Assembly: GCF_026626335.1 (NCBI RefSeq)
Contig: NZ_JAPNTZ010000008.1
Location: 186,001-250,000, forward strand
DNA from: Paractinoplanes pyxinae
GTDB taxonomy: Bacteria > Actinomycetota > Actinomycetes > Mycobacteriales > Micromonosporaceae
Length of the DNA: 64,000 nucleotides
Direction of reading: 5' to 3'
A program made the position numbers and the translations under genes. Positions 8,275 through 16,295 of this stretch are shown piece by piece. The notes beneath the pieces are model-generated. The model was given only the letters and a program-made list of their open reading frames with translations, had not been told where the DNA came from and did not search any database. The stretch's first letter is position 1, and each line of letters begins with the position of its first letter.

Positions 8275-8637
8275 TCACCCGGTCGAGTGCGGGGGCTGGA
8301 GGACGCAGAACTCGTTGCCGTCGGGGTCAGCCAGGATGTGCCAGGTCCAGCCGTGCTCTTTGATGGGGTCGGTCGTTAGGCGGCGGGCGCCCAGGGACTC
8401 GACCCGGGCGGTTTCCGCTGCGAGGTCGGGCACTCGCAGGTCGAGGTGCATGCGGTTCTTGGTGGACTTGGGCTCGGGCACCCGTTGGAGCAGCAGTTCG
8501 AAGCCGTTGCCGTCGGGTGGTAGCAGCTGGCGGTACCGGCCCGACTCACTTGGTGAAGTCTCGTAGCCGAGCACGCCGCACCAGAAGGTTGCGGACCGGG
8601 GAAGGTCGGAGCAGTCGAGAACCACTACCAGTTCCAT
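8275..8637 (-). CDS. VOC-family (glyoxalase/bleomycin-resistance fold) protein
   Basis: A 120-aa cytoplasmic protein with the paired beta-alpha-beta-beta-beta modules of the vicinal-oxygen-chelate fold. Typical signatures are the opening VVLDCSDLPRSATFWCGVLG, HLDLRVPD in the middle, and WHILADPDGNEFCVL at the end. The usual metal-ligand positions (His in HLDLRV, Glu in NEFCVL) are present. The substrate is unknown; in actinobacteria such proteins are often detoxification or accessory enzymes. It lies 9 bp after the monooxygenase gene on the same strand and may be the last gene of that operon. Confidence 0.85.
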   Translation of the reverse strand: MELVVVLDCSDLPRSATFWCGVLGYETSPSESGRYRQLLPPDGNGFELLLQRVPEPKSTKNRMHLDLRVPDLAAETARVESLGARRLTTDPIKEHGWTWHILADPDGNEFCVLQPPHSTG

Positions 8638-8646
8638 GACGGCACG

Positions 8647-10080
8647 CTACGACGAAGGCCCGTAGTCCGACGGGTTCAGGCGGGCGACGCGCCGACGGTA
8701 TTCGGCGGCCATTCCCGGCCAGTTGGTGACGATGCGGCCGGCGGCGTTGCGGTACCAGCTTCGGCAGCTCGTCCAGACGCTTCGGGCCAGGCGTGCCTGG
8801 ATCTCTTGGTCGAAGGCGGCCGCTACCGATCGGCGCACTTCCAGCACGCCGGCGCCCGCGGACAGGCGGCGCACGGCCTGGACGATGTAGGCGGCCTGGT
8901 GCTCCATGAAATAGAGCACCGACGTATTCCCCGTGTTGGTGTTCGGGCCGTACATCAGGAACAGGTTGGGGAAGCCGGGAACGGCGATTCCCAGATGCGC
9001 GTACGCGCCGGTCGCCCATTCCTTGGCCAGCGGACGGCCGTCGCGGCCGGTGACGGTGATGCCGGCCAGGAAGTCGGTGGCGGCGAAACCGGTGGCGTAG
9101 ACGAGCAGGTCGCACTGGTGCACCACGCCGTCTGCCGTTCGTACGCCGGAAGGGGTTGTCTCGACGATTTTCTCGGTGATCAGGGAGACGTCGGGCCGGC
9201 TGAGTGCGGGCAGCCACCGATTGGTGAACAGCACGCGTTTGCAGCCCATCGGCTCGTCCGGCGTGACCTGCGCTCGCAAGGCGGCATCACGGACCTGCAG
9301 CCGGCGTTGAGCCCGCGAAACCGTACGCACGAAAGCACCCGCGACTCGGCCGCCCGTGAGGGCTCGGCCGGTCACGACGGTCATGGCCCACACGCCGGCT
9401 CGGGGCAGCCGCATCAGGGCCGGCACCCGGCCGTACGCGAAATGACGGCCCGCGCCGTAGCGGCGATCAGGCCGCGGGAGCGTCCACGGCGGCGTCCGCT
9501 GAAACACAGTGATATGCGCGGCCCGCCCGGCGATCGTCGGGACCAACTGAATGGCGCTCGCCCCGGTGCCGATCACGCCGATCCGAGCCCCGTCGATCGG
9601 CAGATCGTCCCGCCAGCGCGCGGTGTGCACAGCCGGCCCTTCGAAGGTGCCGGGAATGGGCGGCAGCACCGGATTGCCGAGCTGACCGACGGCGGGAACG
9701 AGCACGTCCGCCTCGAGAACGGAACCGTCGCGGATCGTCACGATCCAGCGCCCGCCGGTCCACTCGGCCGAGACGACATCCGCATTCACGCGCACTCGCG
9801 AGGACACGCCGAGCGCCGAGGCCGTCGACCGCAGATAGGCCAGGATCTCGTCGTGCGCCGGAAAGCGCCGGCTCCACGCCGGATTGGGCGCGAACGAATA
9901 CGAATACAGCGGAGCCGGAACATCGCAGGCGCAGCCCGGATAGGTGTTGTCGCGCCACACGCCACCGATCGACGACGCCTTCTCGAGCAGCACGACGTCG
10001 TCGAAGCCGGCCTTGAGAAGGGCGGCCGCCGCCGCGATGCCGCCGAATCCGGCGCCGATGATGACGATCCGCGGGTTCAC
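8647..10080 (-). CDS. FAD-dependent monooxygenase, Baeyer-Villiger type
   Basis: A 477-aa flavoprotein that would insert oxygen into ketones or hydroxylate lipophilic substrates using NADPH and O2. It has the FAD Rossmann motif GAGFGG near residue 8, a second dinucleotide site (GVIGTGASAIQLV), and between them FEGPAVHTARW, an exact match to the BVMO fingerprint FxGxxxHxxxW. The GTG at 10080 overlaps the TGA of the acyl-CoA ligase (GTGA), giving coupling. The neighbours (ligase, hydrolase, GMC oxidase) suggest a steroid, terpenoid or long-chain lipid pathway. The actual substrate cannot be read from sequence. Confidence 0.9.
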   Translation of the reverse strand: MNPRIVIIGAGFGGIAAAAALLKAGFDDVVLLEKASSIGGVWRDNTYPGCACDVPAPLYSYSFAPNPAWSRRFPAHDEILAYLRSTASALGVSSRVRVNADVVSAEWTGGRWIVTIRDGSVLEADVLVPAVGQLGNPVLPPIPGTFEGPAVHTARWRDDLPIDGARIGVIGTGASAIQLVPTIAGRAAHITVFQRTPPWTLPRPDRRYGAGRHFAYGRVPALMRLPRAGVWAMTVVTGRALTGGRVAGAFVRTVSRAQRRLQVRDAALRAQVTPDEPMGCKRVLFTNRWLPALSRPDVSLITEKIVETTPSGVRTADGVVHQCDLLVYATGFAATDFLAGITVTGRDGRPLAKEWATGAYAHLGIAVPGFPNLFLMYGPNTNTGNTSVLYFMEHQAAYIVQAVRRLSAGAGVLEVRRSVAAAFDQEIQARLARSVWTSCRSWYRNAAGRIVTNWPGMAAEYRRRVARLNPSDYGPSS

Positions 10081-11657
10081 CGCGCGTACAGCTCTTCCAC
10101 CTCGGCCGCGTACCGCTGCAGCACCGCGTGGCGGCGCACCTTCATCGTCGGGGTGACCAGCTCGCCGCCGGGCGGCCACTGGTCGGGCAGGATTTCGTAC
10201 GCCTTGATCTGCTCCGGGCGCGACAGGGTGGCGTTGGCCTGGGCCACCCCGGCCGCCACGGTCTGCCCCACCACGGGGTCGAGCGGGTCGGGCGCGATCT
10301 CGGGGTCGACCACGATGAGGGCGGTCAGGTAGTCGCGGGCGTCGCCGATGATCACCGCATGGGCGATGAGCGGGCACGCCGTACGCAAAGCAAGCTCGAC
10401 CCCCGCCGGGGCGACGTTCTTGCCGCCGTTGGTGATGATCAGCTCTTTCTTGCGGTCGATCAGCCGGAGGTAGCCGTCGTCGTCCCGGGTCGCGACGTCA
10501 CCGGTGTGCAGCCAGCCGTCCTCGTCGACGACGGGGATGCCCTCGCGGTAGCGGCGCGCGACCATCGGCCCCCGCACCAGCAGTTCGCCGTCGTCGAGCA
10601 GCCGCGTCTCGAGCCCGGGCACCGGCAACCCGATCGTGCCCGACCGCACCTGCCCCGGCGGCACCAGCGTGCCCAGGCCCGACACCTCCGACATGCCCCA
10701 GCCCTCGACCAGCGGCACGCCGATCGCGTTGACGAACTCGATGATCGCGGGCGGCGTCGGGGCGGCGGCCGTGATGGCCAGGCGCACCTGATCGAGCCCG
10801 ACCTGGGCCCGCAGCTGCGCGAACTGCTCGGCCGGCACCGGGTGACCCGAGCGGACCATCTGCACGCCCTGTTCGACACCCGGCACGCGTCGGAGGCCGG
10901 CCACGAGCCGTTGCCACACCTGCGGGACGCCGCCGAACAGGGTGGGCCGCACCTCGACCAGCGCGGCCAGGATCCGCCGGTGGTCGTCGAGGGTGGTCAG
11001 CTCGGTGCCGCACCACAGGTTCATGTAGTGCGAGCCCCAGCGGTCGGCGATGTGCGCGGCCGGCAGGAACGAGATGGCGCGGTCACCGGGCTGCACGCCG
11101 ACGAGCGGGGCGGTGGCCTCGAGCATGGCGACCATGTGGGCGTGGGTGATCTCCACACCCTTGGGCCGGCCGGTCGTGCCCGAGGTGTAGACGAGCGTCA
11201 GCAGGTCGTTCGGCGCCACATTCGCGGTCTCTAAGTCAAAATCGGTTCCCGCCGGTACGGTGTCCGGCTCGTCGATGACGACGAGGTGCCGCAGCTTGCT
11301 GATCGCGAAGGCCGCCCGGAACTGCCGTTCGGTGACCGCCACCTCGGCCCCCGACGCGGCGACCAGGTATTCGACCTGTTCCGGCGACGACGAGTTGTAG
11401 CACGAGAACGGGACGGCGCCGAGGTGCTGGGCGGCGGTGTCGTAGAAGTGGAACTCGGGCCGATTGGTGAGCAGCAGGGCGACAGTGTCGCCTTTCCGGA
11501 CGCCGGCAGCGGTCAGCGCTCCGGCCGCTGCCGCCACTTGAGCCGCATAAGCAGACCAGGTGTAGGAGGGGCCGCCACCGGCCACGCGGAGCGCGATCTC
11601 GGTGGGCCGGTCGGCGACCGTACGCCGGAAAGCTTCGACCATTGTGGAGTGGCTCAT
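10077..11657 (-). CDS. AMP-dependent acyl-CoA synthetase (long-chain fatty-acid CoA ligase type)
   Basis: A 526-aa adenylate-forming enzyme that activates a carboxylic acid to its acyl-CoA. The AMP-binding P-loop YTSGTTGRPKG is present, with the adenylation-core signature GWGMSEVSGLG, the DEDGWLHTGD hinge region, and the C-terminal lysine region (PTMKVRR). The start is placed at ATG 11657 (MSHSTMVEAF), which fits family N-termini; the frame is open for 21 more codons upstream but those look unlike the family. It is coupled to the monooxygenase downstream. Together they suggest degradation or tailoring of a lipid acid. Confidence 0.92.
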   Translation of the reverse strand: MSHSTMVEAFRRTVADRPTEIALRVAGGGPSYTWSAYAAQVAAAAGALTAAGVRKGDTVALLLTNRPEFHFYDTAAQHLGAVPFSCYNSSSPEQVEYLVAASGAEVAVTERQFRAAFAISKLRHLVVIDEPDTVPAGTDFDLETANVAPNDLLTLVYTSGTTGRPKGVEITHAHMVAMLEATAPLVGVQPGDRAISFLPAAHIADRWGSHYMNLWCGTELTTLDDHRRILAALVEVRPTLFGGVPQVWQRLVAGLRRVPGVEQGVQMVRSGHPVPAEQFAQLRAQVGLDQVRLAITAAAPTPPAIIEFVNAIGVPLVEGWGMSEVSGLGTLVPPGQVRSGTIGLPVPGLETRLLDDGELLVRGPMVARRYREGIPVVDEDGWLHTGDVATRDDDGYLRLIDRKKELIITNGGKNVAPAGVELALRTACPLIAHAVIIGDARDYLTALIVVDPEIAPDPLDPVVGQTVAAGVAQANATLSRPEQIKAYEILPDQWPPGGELVTPTMKVRRHAVLQRYAAEVEELYAR

Positions 11658-11700
11658 GGCAGACCGCCTTAGCCGTCGAGGATGTGCCCAGAAACTAGCA

Positions 11701-11725
11701 GCCTGTTGGCGGTGTGCCAATAGGC
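11701..11725. promoter_or_regulatory. Inverted repeat between hydrolase and ligase genes
   Basis: GCCTGTTGGC (11701-11710) and GCCAATAGGC (11716-11725) form a 10-bp stem with one wobble around a 5-nt loop. It starts just past the hydrolase stop (11727) and lies 44 bp upstream of the ligase start. It could be a terminator for the hydrolase or, through its TTGGC-N5-GCCAA core, an operator for the ligase operon. Confidence 0.45.
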
Positions 11726-11726
11726 T

Positions 11727-12485
11727 TCAGCCCGCCTCCACCAGCAGTCGCGCGCACGTCGCCGGATCGTCGCTGAACGGCAGGTGACCGCAACCCTTGA
11801 GCCGTACGTGTCGAGCGTGTGGCAGCAGGCCCCGGGCGCGCCGGGCCTGGCGGTAGGGCAGCACCAGATCGCGCGTCCCCCACGCGATCGTCGTCGGCAC
11901 GCCGCCCGCCCCGGCGAACCGCCACCGCCCCAACTCGCGGCGGGCGTCGGCGAACCCGGTCGCGGCGACCAGCGCCCGGGCATCGGCCACGGCGTCGTCG
12001 GCAGCCAGGTTCAGGGGGCGCGCATAGAAGATCCCGCACAGCGCGGCCCGCCCGGCTCGGGTCCGCAGCAAAGCGGGCAGAACCGGCCCGAGCAATGAGC
12101 CGCCACCACGCGCCGCGCTCACCGTTCCCTGGCACCACCGAGCCCCGAACGAACCGTAGAAACCGACCGGCGCGAAAGCCGTCACCGCCCGGGCCGAACC
12201 GCGCCGGCCCATTTCCAGGGCCACTCCCCCGCCCAGCGAACTGCCGCCCACCGCTGGCCGCACAATGCCGAGCGAGTCGAGCAATGCGGTGACGCAGTCG
12301 GCGTAATGCGGCACGTCGCCCCGCCCGCCGTCGACCGGTGACGTGCCGAAGCCCGGCAGGTCGACCGCGATGACGTCGAATTGCGCGGCGAGGGCAGGCA
12401 GAAGAGGCCTCCACACCTGCCACCGGCTGCCGATTCCGTGGATGAGGACGAGCGGACGGCCGGCGCCTTCGCGGTGATACTGCAC
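11727..12485 (-). CDS. Alpha/beta-fold hydrolase
   Basis: A 252-aa serine hydrolase. It carries the oxyanion-region HGIGSRWQVW, the nucleophile elbow GGSSLGG and a late histidine in GCGHLPF; the acid is probably the Asp in WGTRDLVLPY. The GTG at 12485 is chosen because AAGGAG (12496-12501) lies 10 nt upstream. A longer frame from ATG 12539 would share its start codon with the divergent GMC gene and has no ribosome site. It is probably an esterase or C-C hydrolase in the lipid pathway of its neighbours. Confidence 0.85.
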   Translation of the reverse strand: MQYHREGAGRPLVLIHGIGSRWQVWRPLLPALAAQFDVIAVDLPGFGTSPVDGGRGDVPHYADCVTALLDSLGIVRPAVGGSSLGGGVALEMGRRGSARAVTAFAPVGFYGSFGARWCQGTVSAARGGGSLLGPVLPALLRTRAGRAALCGIFYARPLNLAADDAVADARALVAATGFADARRELGRWRFAGAGGVPTTIAWGTRDLVLPYRQARRARGLLPHARHVRLKGCGHLPFSDDPATCARLLVEAG

Positions 12486-12502
12486 GCCGCCCACTCTCCT
12501 TA

Positions 12503-12517
12503 TTGACAGGCCGTCAA
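12503..12517. promoter_or_regulatory. TetR-like operator in the divergent lipid-gene promoter
   Basis: TTGAC-N5-GTCAA is a perfect 15-bp dyad in the roughly 50-bp region between the divergent hydrolase and GMC oxidase genes. The format resembles operators of TetR-family lipid-metabolism repressors. No regulator gene is adjacent, so the protein that reads it is elsewhere. Confidence 0.5.
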
Positions 12518-12530
12518 CAACGGTGTCACC

Positions 12531-12546
12531 GTACGCCATGGCGTAC
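12531..12546. repeat. 16-bp perfect palindrome over the GMC start codon
   Basis: GTACGCCATGGCGTAC is its own reverse complement and contains the ATG of the GMC gene (12538). It could be a second operator half or chance; its position beside the TTGAC dyad makes the first worth testing. Confidence 0.4.
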
Positions 12547-14178
12547 GACTACGACGTCCTCGTCGTCGGATCGGGCTTCGGCGGAAGCGTCACCGCGCTG
12601 CGCCTGACCGAGAAGGGCTATCGGGTGGGCGTGCTCGAGGCCGGCCGCCGCTTCGCCGACGACGAGCTTCCGCGCACCTCGTGGCGGCTGCGGAGCTATC
12701 TGTTCGCGCCCGCGCTGCGCTGCTTCGGCATCCTGCGGCTGACCCTTCTCGACAATGTGCTGATCATGTCGGGCGCGGGCGTCGGCGGCGGATCGCTCGG
12801 CTACGCCAACACGCTCTACGAGCCGCCCGACCGGTTCTTCGACGACCCGCGGTGGTCAAAGGTGACCGACTGGAAGGCGGAATTGGCGCCGGCCTACGAC
12901 CAGGCCAAGCGCATGCTCGGCGTGGCCGTCAATCCGCGCGAGAGCGCGTCCGATCGGGTGCTGCGCGAGGTGGCCACTCAGATGGGCGTGGAAAAGACTT
13001 TCCGTCGTACGCCGGTGGGTGTGCATTTCGGGCCGGCCCGACCCGATCCGTATTTCGGCGGCGCCGGACCGGCCCGCGAATCCTGCACCTTCTGCGGCTC
13101 CTGCATGACAGGCTGCCGGGTCGGCGCGAAGAACACCCTTGTGAAGAACTACCTGTATCTCGCTGAAAAGGCGGGCGCCACCGTTCACGCATTGACGACC
13201 GTCACCGACGTACACGCCCGAGCTGCCGGCGGGTTCACCGTGCGCACCCACCGCACCGGCGGCGTCGGCGGCCGCACGTTCACCGCCGGGCAGGTCGTGT
13301 TCGCTGCGGGCGCACTCGGCACCCAGCGCCTGCTGCACCGCCTGCGCGACCGCGGCCGCCTACCGAACTTGTCACCGCGACTGGGCGAGCTCAGCCGCAC
13401 CAACTCGGAGTCGATCCTGGGTGCCCGCACCCGCCGCCGCGACACCGACTACAGCCGCGGCATCGCCATCACATCGTCCATCCACGTCGACGCCGACACG
13501 CACGTCGAGCCGGTGCGCTACGGCCGCGGCAGCAACCTGCTGGCGCTGCTGTCGACGGTCCTGATCGATGACACGGCCGGGCGGAACCGGCTGGCGGCCG
13601 GGCTGCGCGAGCTGATCCGCGACCGGCGGAACCTGCGGCTGCTGGCCTGGCCGCGGCACTGGTCGGAGCAGACCGTGGTGCTGCTGGCCATGCAGTCGCT
13701 GGACAACTCCATCACCGTGCACCGCAAGCGGGGCCGGCTGCGCACCCGCCAAGGTATCGGCGCGCCCAACCCCGACTGGGTGCCGGCCGCCCACGACGTC
13801 GCCCGGCGCGCGGCCGAACAGGTCGACGGCGTGCCGCTGGGCGCCATCACCGAGCTGGCCGGACGTCCGGTCACCGGTCATTTCCTGGGCGGCTGCGCGA
13901 TCGGCACGACGCCCGACGAGGGTGTCATCGACCCCTACCACCGCGTCTTCGGCCATCCCGGCCTGCACGTCGTCGACGGCTCGGCGGTGGCCGCCAACCT
14001 GGGCGTGAACCCGTCGCTGACGATCACCGCGATGGCCGAGCGCGCCCTGTCGCTGTGGCCGAACGCGGGCGAGCCCGATCCGCGGCCACCGCTCGGTGCG
14101 CCCTACCGCCGGCTGCCGGCGGTTTCCCCCGTACGACCGGTCGTGCCGCCCGATGCATTCGGAGCACTACGGATCTGA
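12538..14178 (+). CDS. GMC-family oxidoreductase (cholesterol-oxidase-like)
   Basis: A 546-aa FAD-dependent alcohol or sterol oxidase. The N-terminal FAD motif is VVGSGFGGSVTALRL. A cysteine cluster at about residues 183-193 (CTFCGSCMTGC, then RVGAKNTL) is typical of the ChoD-like subgroup of mycobacteria and relatives. The GMC C-terminal domain has GHFLGGCAIG (about residue 447) and the VDGSAVAANLGVNPSLTI signature. No signal peptide, so it acts inside the cell. It is divergent from the hydrolase and shares a regulatory region with it. Its last 76 bp overlap the convergent oxidoreductase gene. Confidence 0.9.
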   Translation: MAYDYDVLVVGSGFGGSVTALRLTEKGYRVGVLEAGRRFADDELPRTSWRLRSYLFAPALRCFGILRLTLLDNVLIMSGAGVGGGSLGYANTLYEPPDRFFDDPRWSKVTDWKAELAPAYDQAKRMLGVAVNPRESASDRVLREVATQMGVEKTFRRTPVGVHFGPARPDPYFGGAGPARESCTFCGSCMTGCRVGAKNTLVKNYLYLAEKAGATVHALTTVTDVHARAAGGFTVRTHRTGGVGGRTFTAGQVVFAAGALGTQRLLHRLRDRGRLPNLSPRLGELSRTNSESILGARTRRRDTDYSRGIAITSSIHVDADTHVEPVRYGRGSNLLALLSTVLIDDTAGRNRLAAGLRELIRDRRNLRLLAWPRHWSEQTVVLLAMQSLDNSITVHRKRGRLRTRQGIGAPNPDWVPAAHDVARRAAEQVDGVPLGAITELAGRPVTGHFLGGCAIGTTPDEGVIDPYHRVFGHPGLHVVDGSAVAANLGVNPSLTITAMAERALSLWPNAGEPDPRPPLGAPYRRLPAVSPVRPVVPPDAFGALRI

Positions 14179-15242
14179 CGGCTCCGGCTCGGCAGCCGCA
14201 TGGTCGGGTTCGAGACCGACCACGCCGCGCCGGAGCAGACCCGCTCCTTGATCCACGCCGCCCGCCGCCCGGTGATGACGGTCGACGTGGGCCGGTCGTC
14301 GGCCGTGGTGATCTGCAGGATGCCGTCGTTGCGGCCCAGGCTGATGCACTGCCCGTAGTAGCGCAGCGGGAAGTCGGTGGGCCGGCGCCCGGTCAGGCGC
14401 TCGGTGATCGCGTCGGCGGCGCGCCAGGCCATCGGAACCGCCGAGGCGCAGCACATCCGCATCGGGTCGCCGCCCGGGCCCTCGGCCGAGGCGGCATCCC
14501 CCACGGCGTACACCTCGGGGTGGGAAACCGACCGCATGGTGCGGTCGACGACGATGCGCCCCGCCTCGGACACCGTCAGCGCCGAGCCGGCCGCGATGGA
14601 GGTGGCGGTGAATCCCGTCGTCCAGACGGTCACCGCGGCGTCCTGCGGAGGTTCGGCAACCTCGGTGATGTTCAGGCGGCGCAGAGTCGCCTGCAGGTGG
14701 GTCTGCGCCTTGTCGCTGAGCCAGGTGCCGATGCCCTGCCGTGCCGTCACCTGTACGCGCAGGTCGGGGCGCGCCTCGGCGATCTCGGTCGAGGCCTCGA
14801 TGGCGGTCAGGCCCCCGCCCACGACCAGCACGGTCTCACCCGCGCCGAGCTGAGCCAGCCGCTCCCGCAGGCGCAGGGCGGCGGGCCGGGTCGACACGTG
14901 ATGCCGTCCCTCCTCGACGACGGTGCTGCTGCCCAAGGCAACAACCAAGGTGTCGTACGGGATCTCGCGCTCGCCCAGGACGACGGTCCTCCGGTCGGCG
15001 TCGATGCCCGACACCCAGGCCGGCACCAGCTCGACGTGAGTGCCCGCGAAGACGTCCCGCAGCGGGCGGTGCGGCAGGTCCTGCCCGGCCGCCAGCTGGT
15101 GCAGGCGGATCCGTTCGACGAAGTCGGGGTCGGCGTTGACCAGCTTGATCTCGGTGCCGCCGGGGTGCAGCCGCCGGGCCAGACGACCAGCGGCGTGCGC
15201 TCCGGCGTATCCGGCTCCGAGGACGACGATGCGGTGCTTCAT
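14103..15242 (-). CDS. NAD(P)/FAD-dependent oxidoreductase (NDH-2-like), partner of the ECF41 sigma gene
   Basis: A 379-aa pyridine-nucleotide-disulfide-fold flavoprotein. The FAD motif VVLGAGYAGAHAAGRL is at the N-terminus, the NAD-binding motif VLVVGGGLTAIEAS is near residue 145, and EVYAVGDAA marks the second FAD contact. It resembles type II NADH dehydrogenases, but no C-terminal membrane-anchoring helix is obvious. It lies 64 bp after the ECF41-type sigma gene on the same strand; ECF41 factors usually sit beside and control an oxidoreductase of this kind. Its 3' end overlaps the convergent GMC gene by 76 bp. Confidence 0.88.
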   Translation of the reverse strand: MKHRIVVLGAGYAGAHAAGRLARRLHPGGTEIKLVNADPDFVERIRLHQLAAGQDLPHRPLRDVFAGTHVELVPAWVSGIDADRRTVVLGEREIPYDTLVVALGSSTVVEEGRHHVSTRPAALRLRERLAQLGAGETVLVVGGGLTAIEASTEIAEARPDLRVQVTARQGIGTWLSDKAQTHLQATLRRLNITEVAEPPQDAAVTVWTTGFTATSIAAGSALTVSEAGRIVVDRTMRSVSHPEVYAVGDAASAEGPGGDPMRMCCASAVPMAWRAADAITERLTGRRPTDFPLRYYGQCISLGRNDGILQITTADDRPTSTVITGRRAAWIKERVCSGAAWSVSNPTMRLPSRSRQIRSAPNASGGTTGRTGETAGSRR

Positions 15243-15306
15243 GTCAGGACGCTCCTGTTCGTTCGGCGTACCTCCTGAACCGGACAGCGCCCGCTTTCCT
15301 GACAGG

Positions 15307-16239
15307 TCAGCCGATGACCTGGATCACATCGTCGTCGCGGGCCACCCAGCGCTCGGCCAGGCGCCCGAGCTTGGCCGGGTTGGCCTGGATGTGCAGGGCT
15401 GCGATGCCGTCGGCGGCCATGCTGATCGAGATGACCCCGAGAACGCGTACGCCGGTCGCGACCACCACGGCCGGGCCCTCGTTGACGATCGCCGTGTAGA
15501 AGGCGATCGGCACGTCACCGGTGAACCGCTGGATGGTGTCCGCGTTCAGGACGCCGCGCAGCACCCGCGCGATGGCCAGAGCACCGGCGATCGGCGTGCT
15601 GCGGGCCGGAACCTGGCCGCCGCCGTCGGCCACGCCGGTGGCGTCGTCGGTCAGCAGCCGCACGAGGGGCTCGACCTCGCCGCTGAGCGCCGCGGCCAGG
15701 AACTCCTCGACGATCTTGCGGGTGGCCGCGGCGTCGACCGCCATCTTCACGCGCTCGGTGGAGAGATGCTGCCGCGCCCGCCGCAGCAGCTGCTGGCTGT
15801 TGGCCTCGCTGATCTCCAGGATCTGGGCGATCTCGCCGTGCGGGTAGCCGAACGCCTCGCGCAGCACGTAGACGGCGCGCTCGGTCGCCGGCAGCCGTTC
15901 CATCAGCGCCAGCATCGCGATCGACACGGACTCGCGCTGCTCCACCGTCTCGGCCGGGCCGAGCATGCGGTCGCCGTCGAGCACCGGCTCGGGCAGCCAC
16001 TGTCCCACGTAGCTCTCCCGCCGGTGGCGCGCCGAGCTCAGCTGGGTCAGGCAGACGTTGGTCACCGCCTTGGTGAGCCAGGCTTCCGGCGTACGGATGA
16101 ATTGCCTGTCCGCCCCCTGCCACCGCAGGAACGTGTCCTGAACGGCGTCCTCGGCGTCCTGCGCGGACCCCAGCAACCGATAGGCGATCGCCTCCAGCCG
16201 CCCCCGCGACCGCTCGAACACGTCCTCCGCACCCGGCAT
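15307..16239 (-). CDS. ECF41-type RNA polymerase sigma factor with SnoaL-like C-terminus
   Basis: A 310-aa extracytoplasmic-function sigma factor. Region 2 (about residues 5-75, with AEDAVQDTFLRW) and region 4 (about 110-165, with PHGEIAQILEISEANSQQLL) are followed by a SnoaL-like domain (about 175-305). The linker contains GVADGGGQVPA, matching the DGGGK-type motif reported in ECF41 factors, whose C-terminal domain takes the place of an anti-sigma factor. ATG 16239 is chosen over upstream codons because it starts the region-2 helix and has GGTGGA just before it. The oxidoreductase immediately downstream is the likely target. Confidence 0.9.
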   Translation of the reverse strand: MPGAEDVFERSRGRLEAIAYRLLGSAQDAEDAVQDTFLRWQGADRQFIRTPEAWLTKAVTNVCLTQLSSARHRRESYVGQWLPEPVLDGDRMLGPAETVEQRESVSIAMLALMERLPATERAVYVLREAFGYPHGEIAQILEISEANSQQLLRRARQHLSTERVKMAVDAAATRKIVEEFLAAALSGEVEPLVRLLTDDATGVADGGGQVPARSTPIAGALAIARVLRGVLNADTIQRFTGDVPIAFYTAIVNEGPAVVVATGVRVLGVISISMAADGIAALHIQANPAKLGRLAERWVARDDDVIQVIG

Positions 16240-16295
16240 CGTTCCACCCTGCCACGCCGCGCAAAATTGTCGTAGGTCCGCAGTAGGGTCTCGCC

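Noticed and set aside
12523..12539. Hydrolase start at ATG 12539 sharing bases with the GMC ATG
   Set aside because: A downstream GTG (12485) has an AAGGAG site at good spacing and matches the usual N-terminus of such hydrolases.
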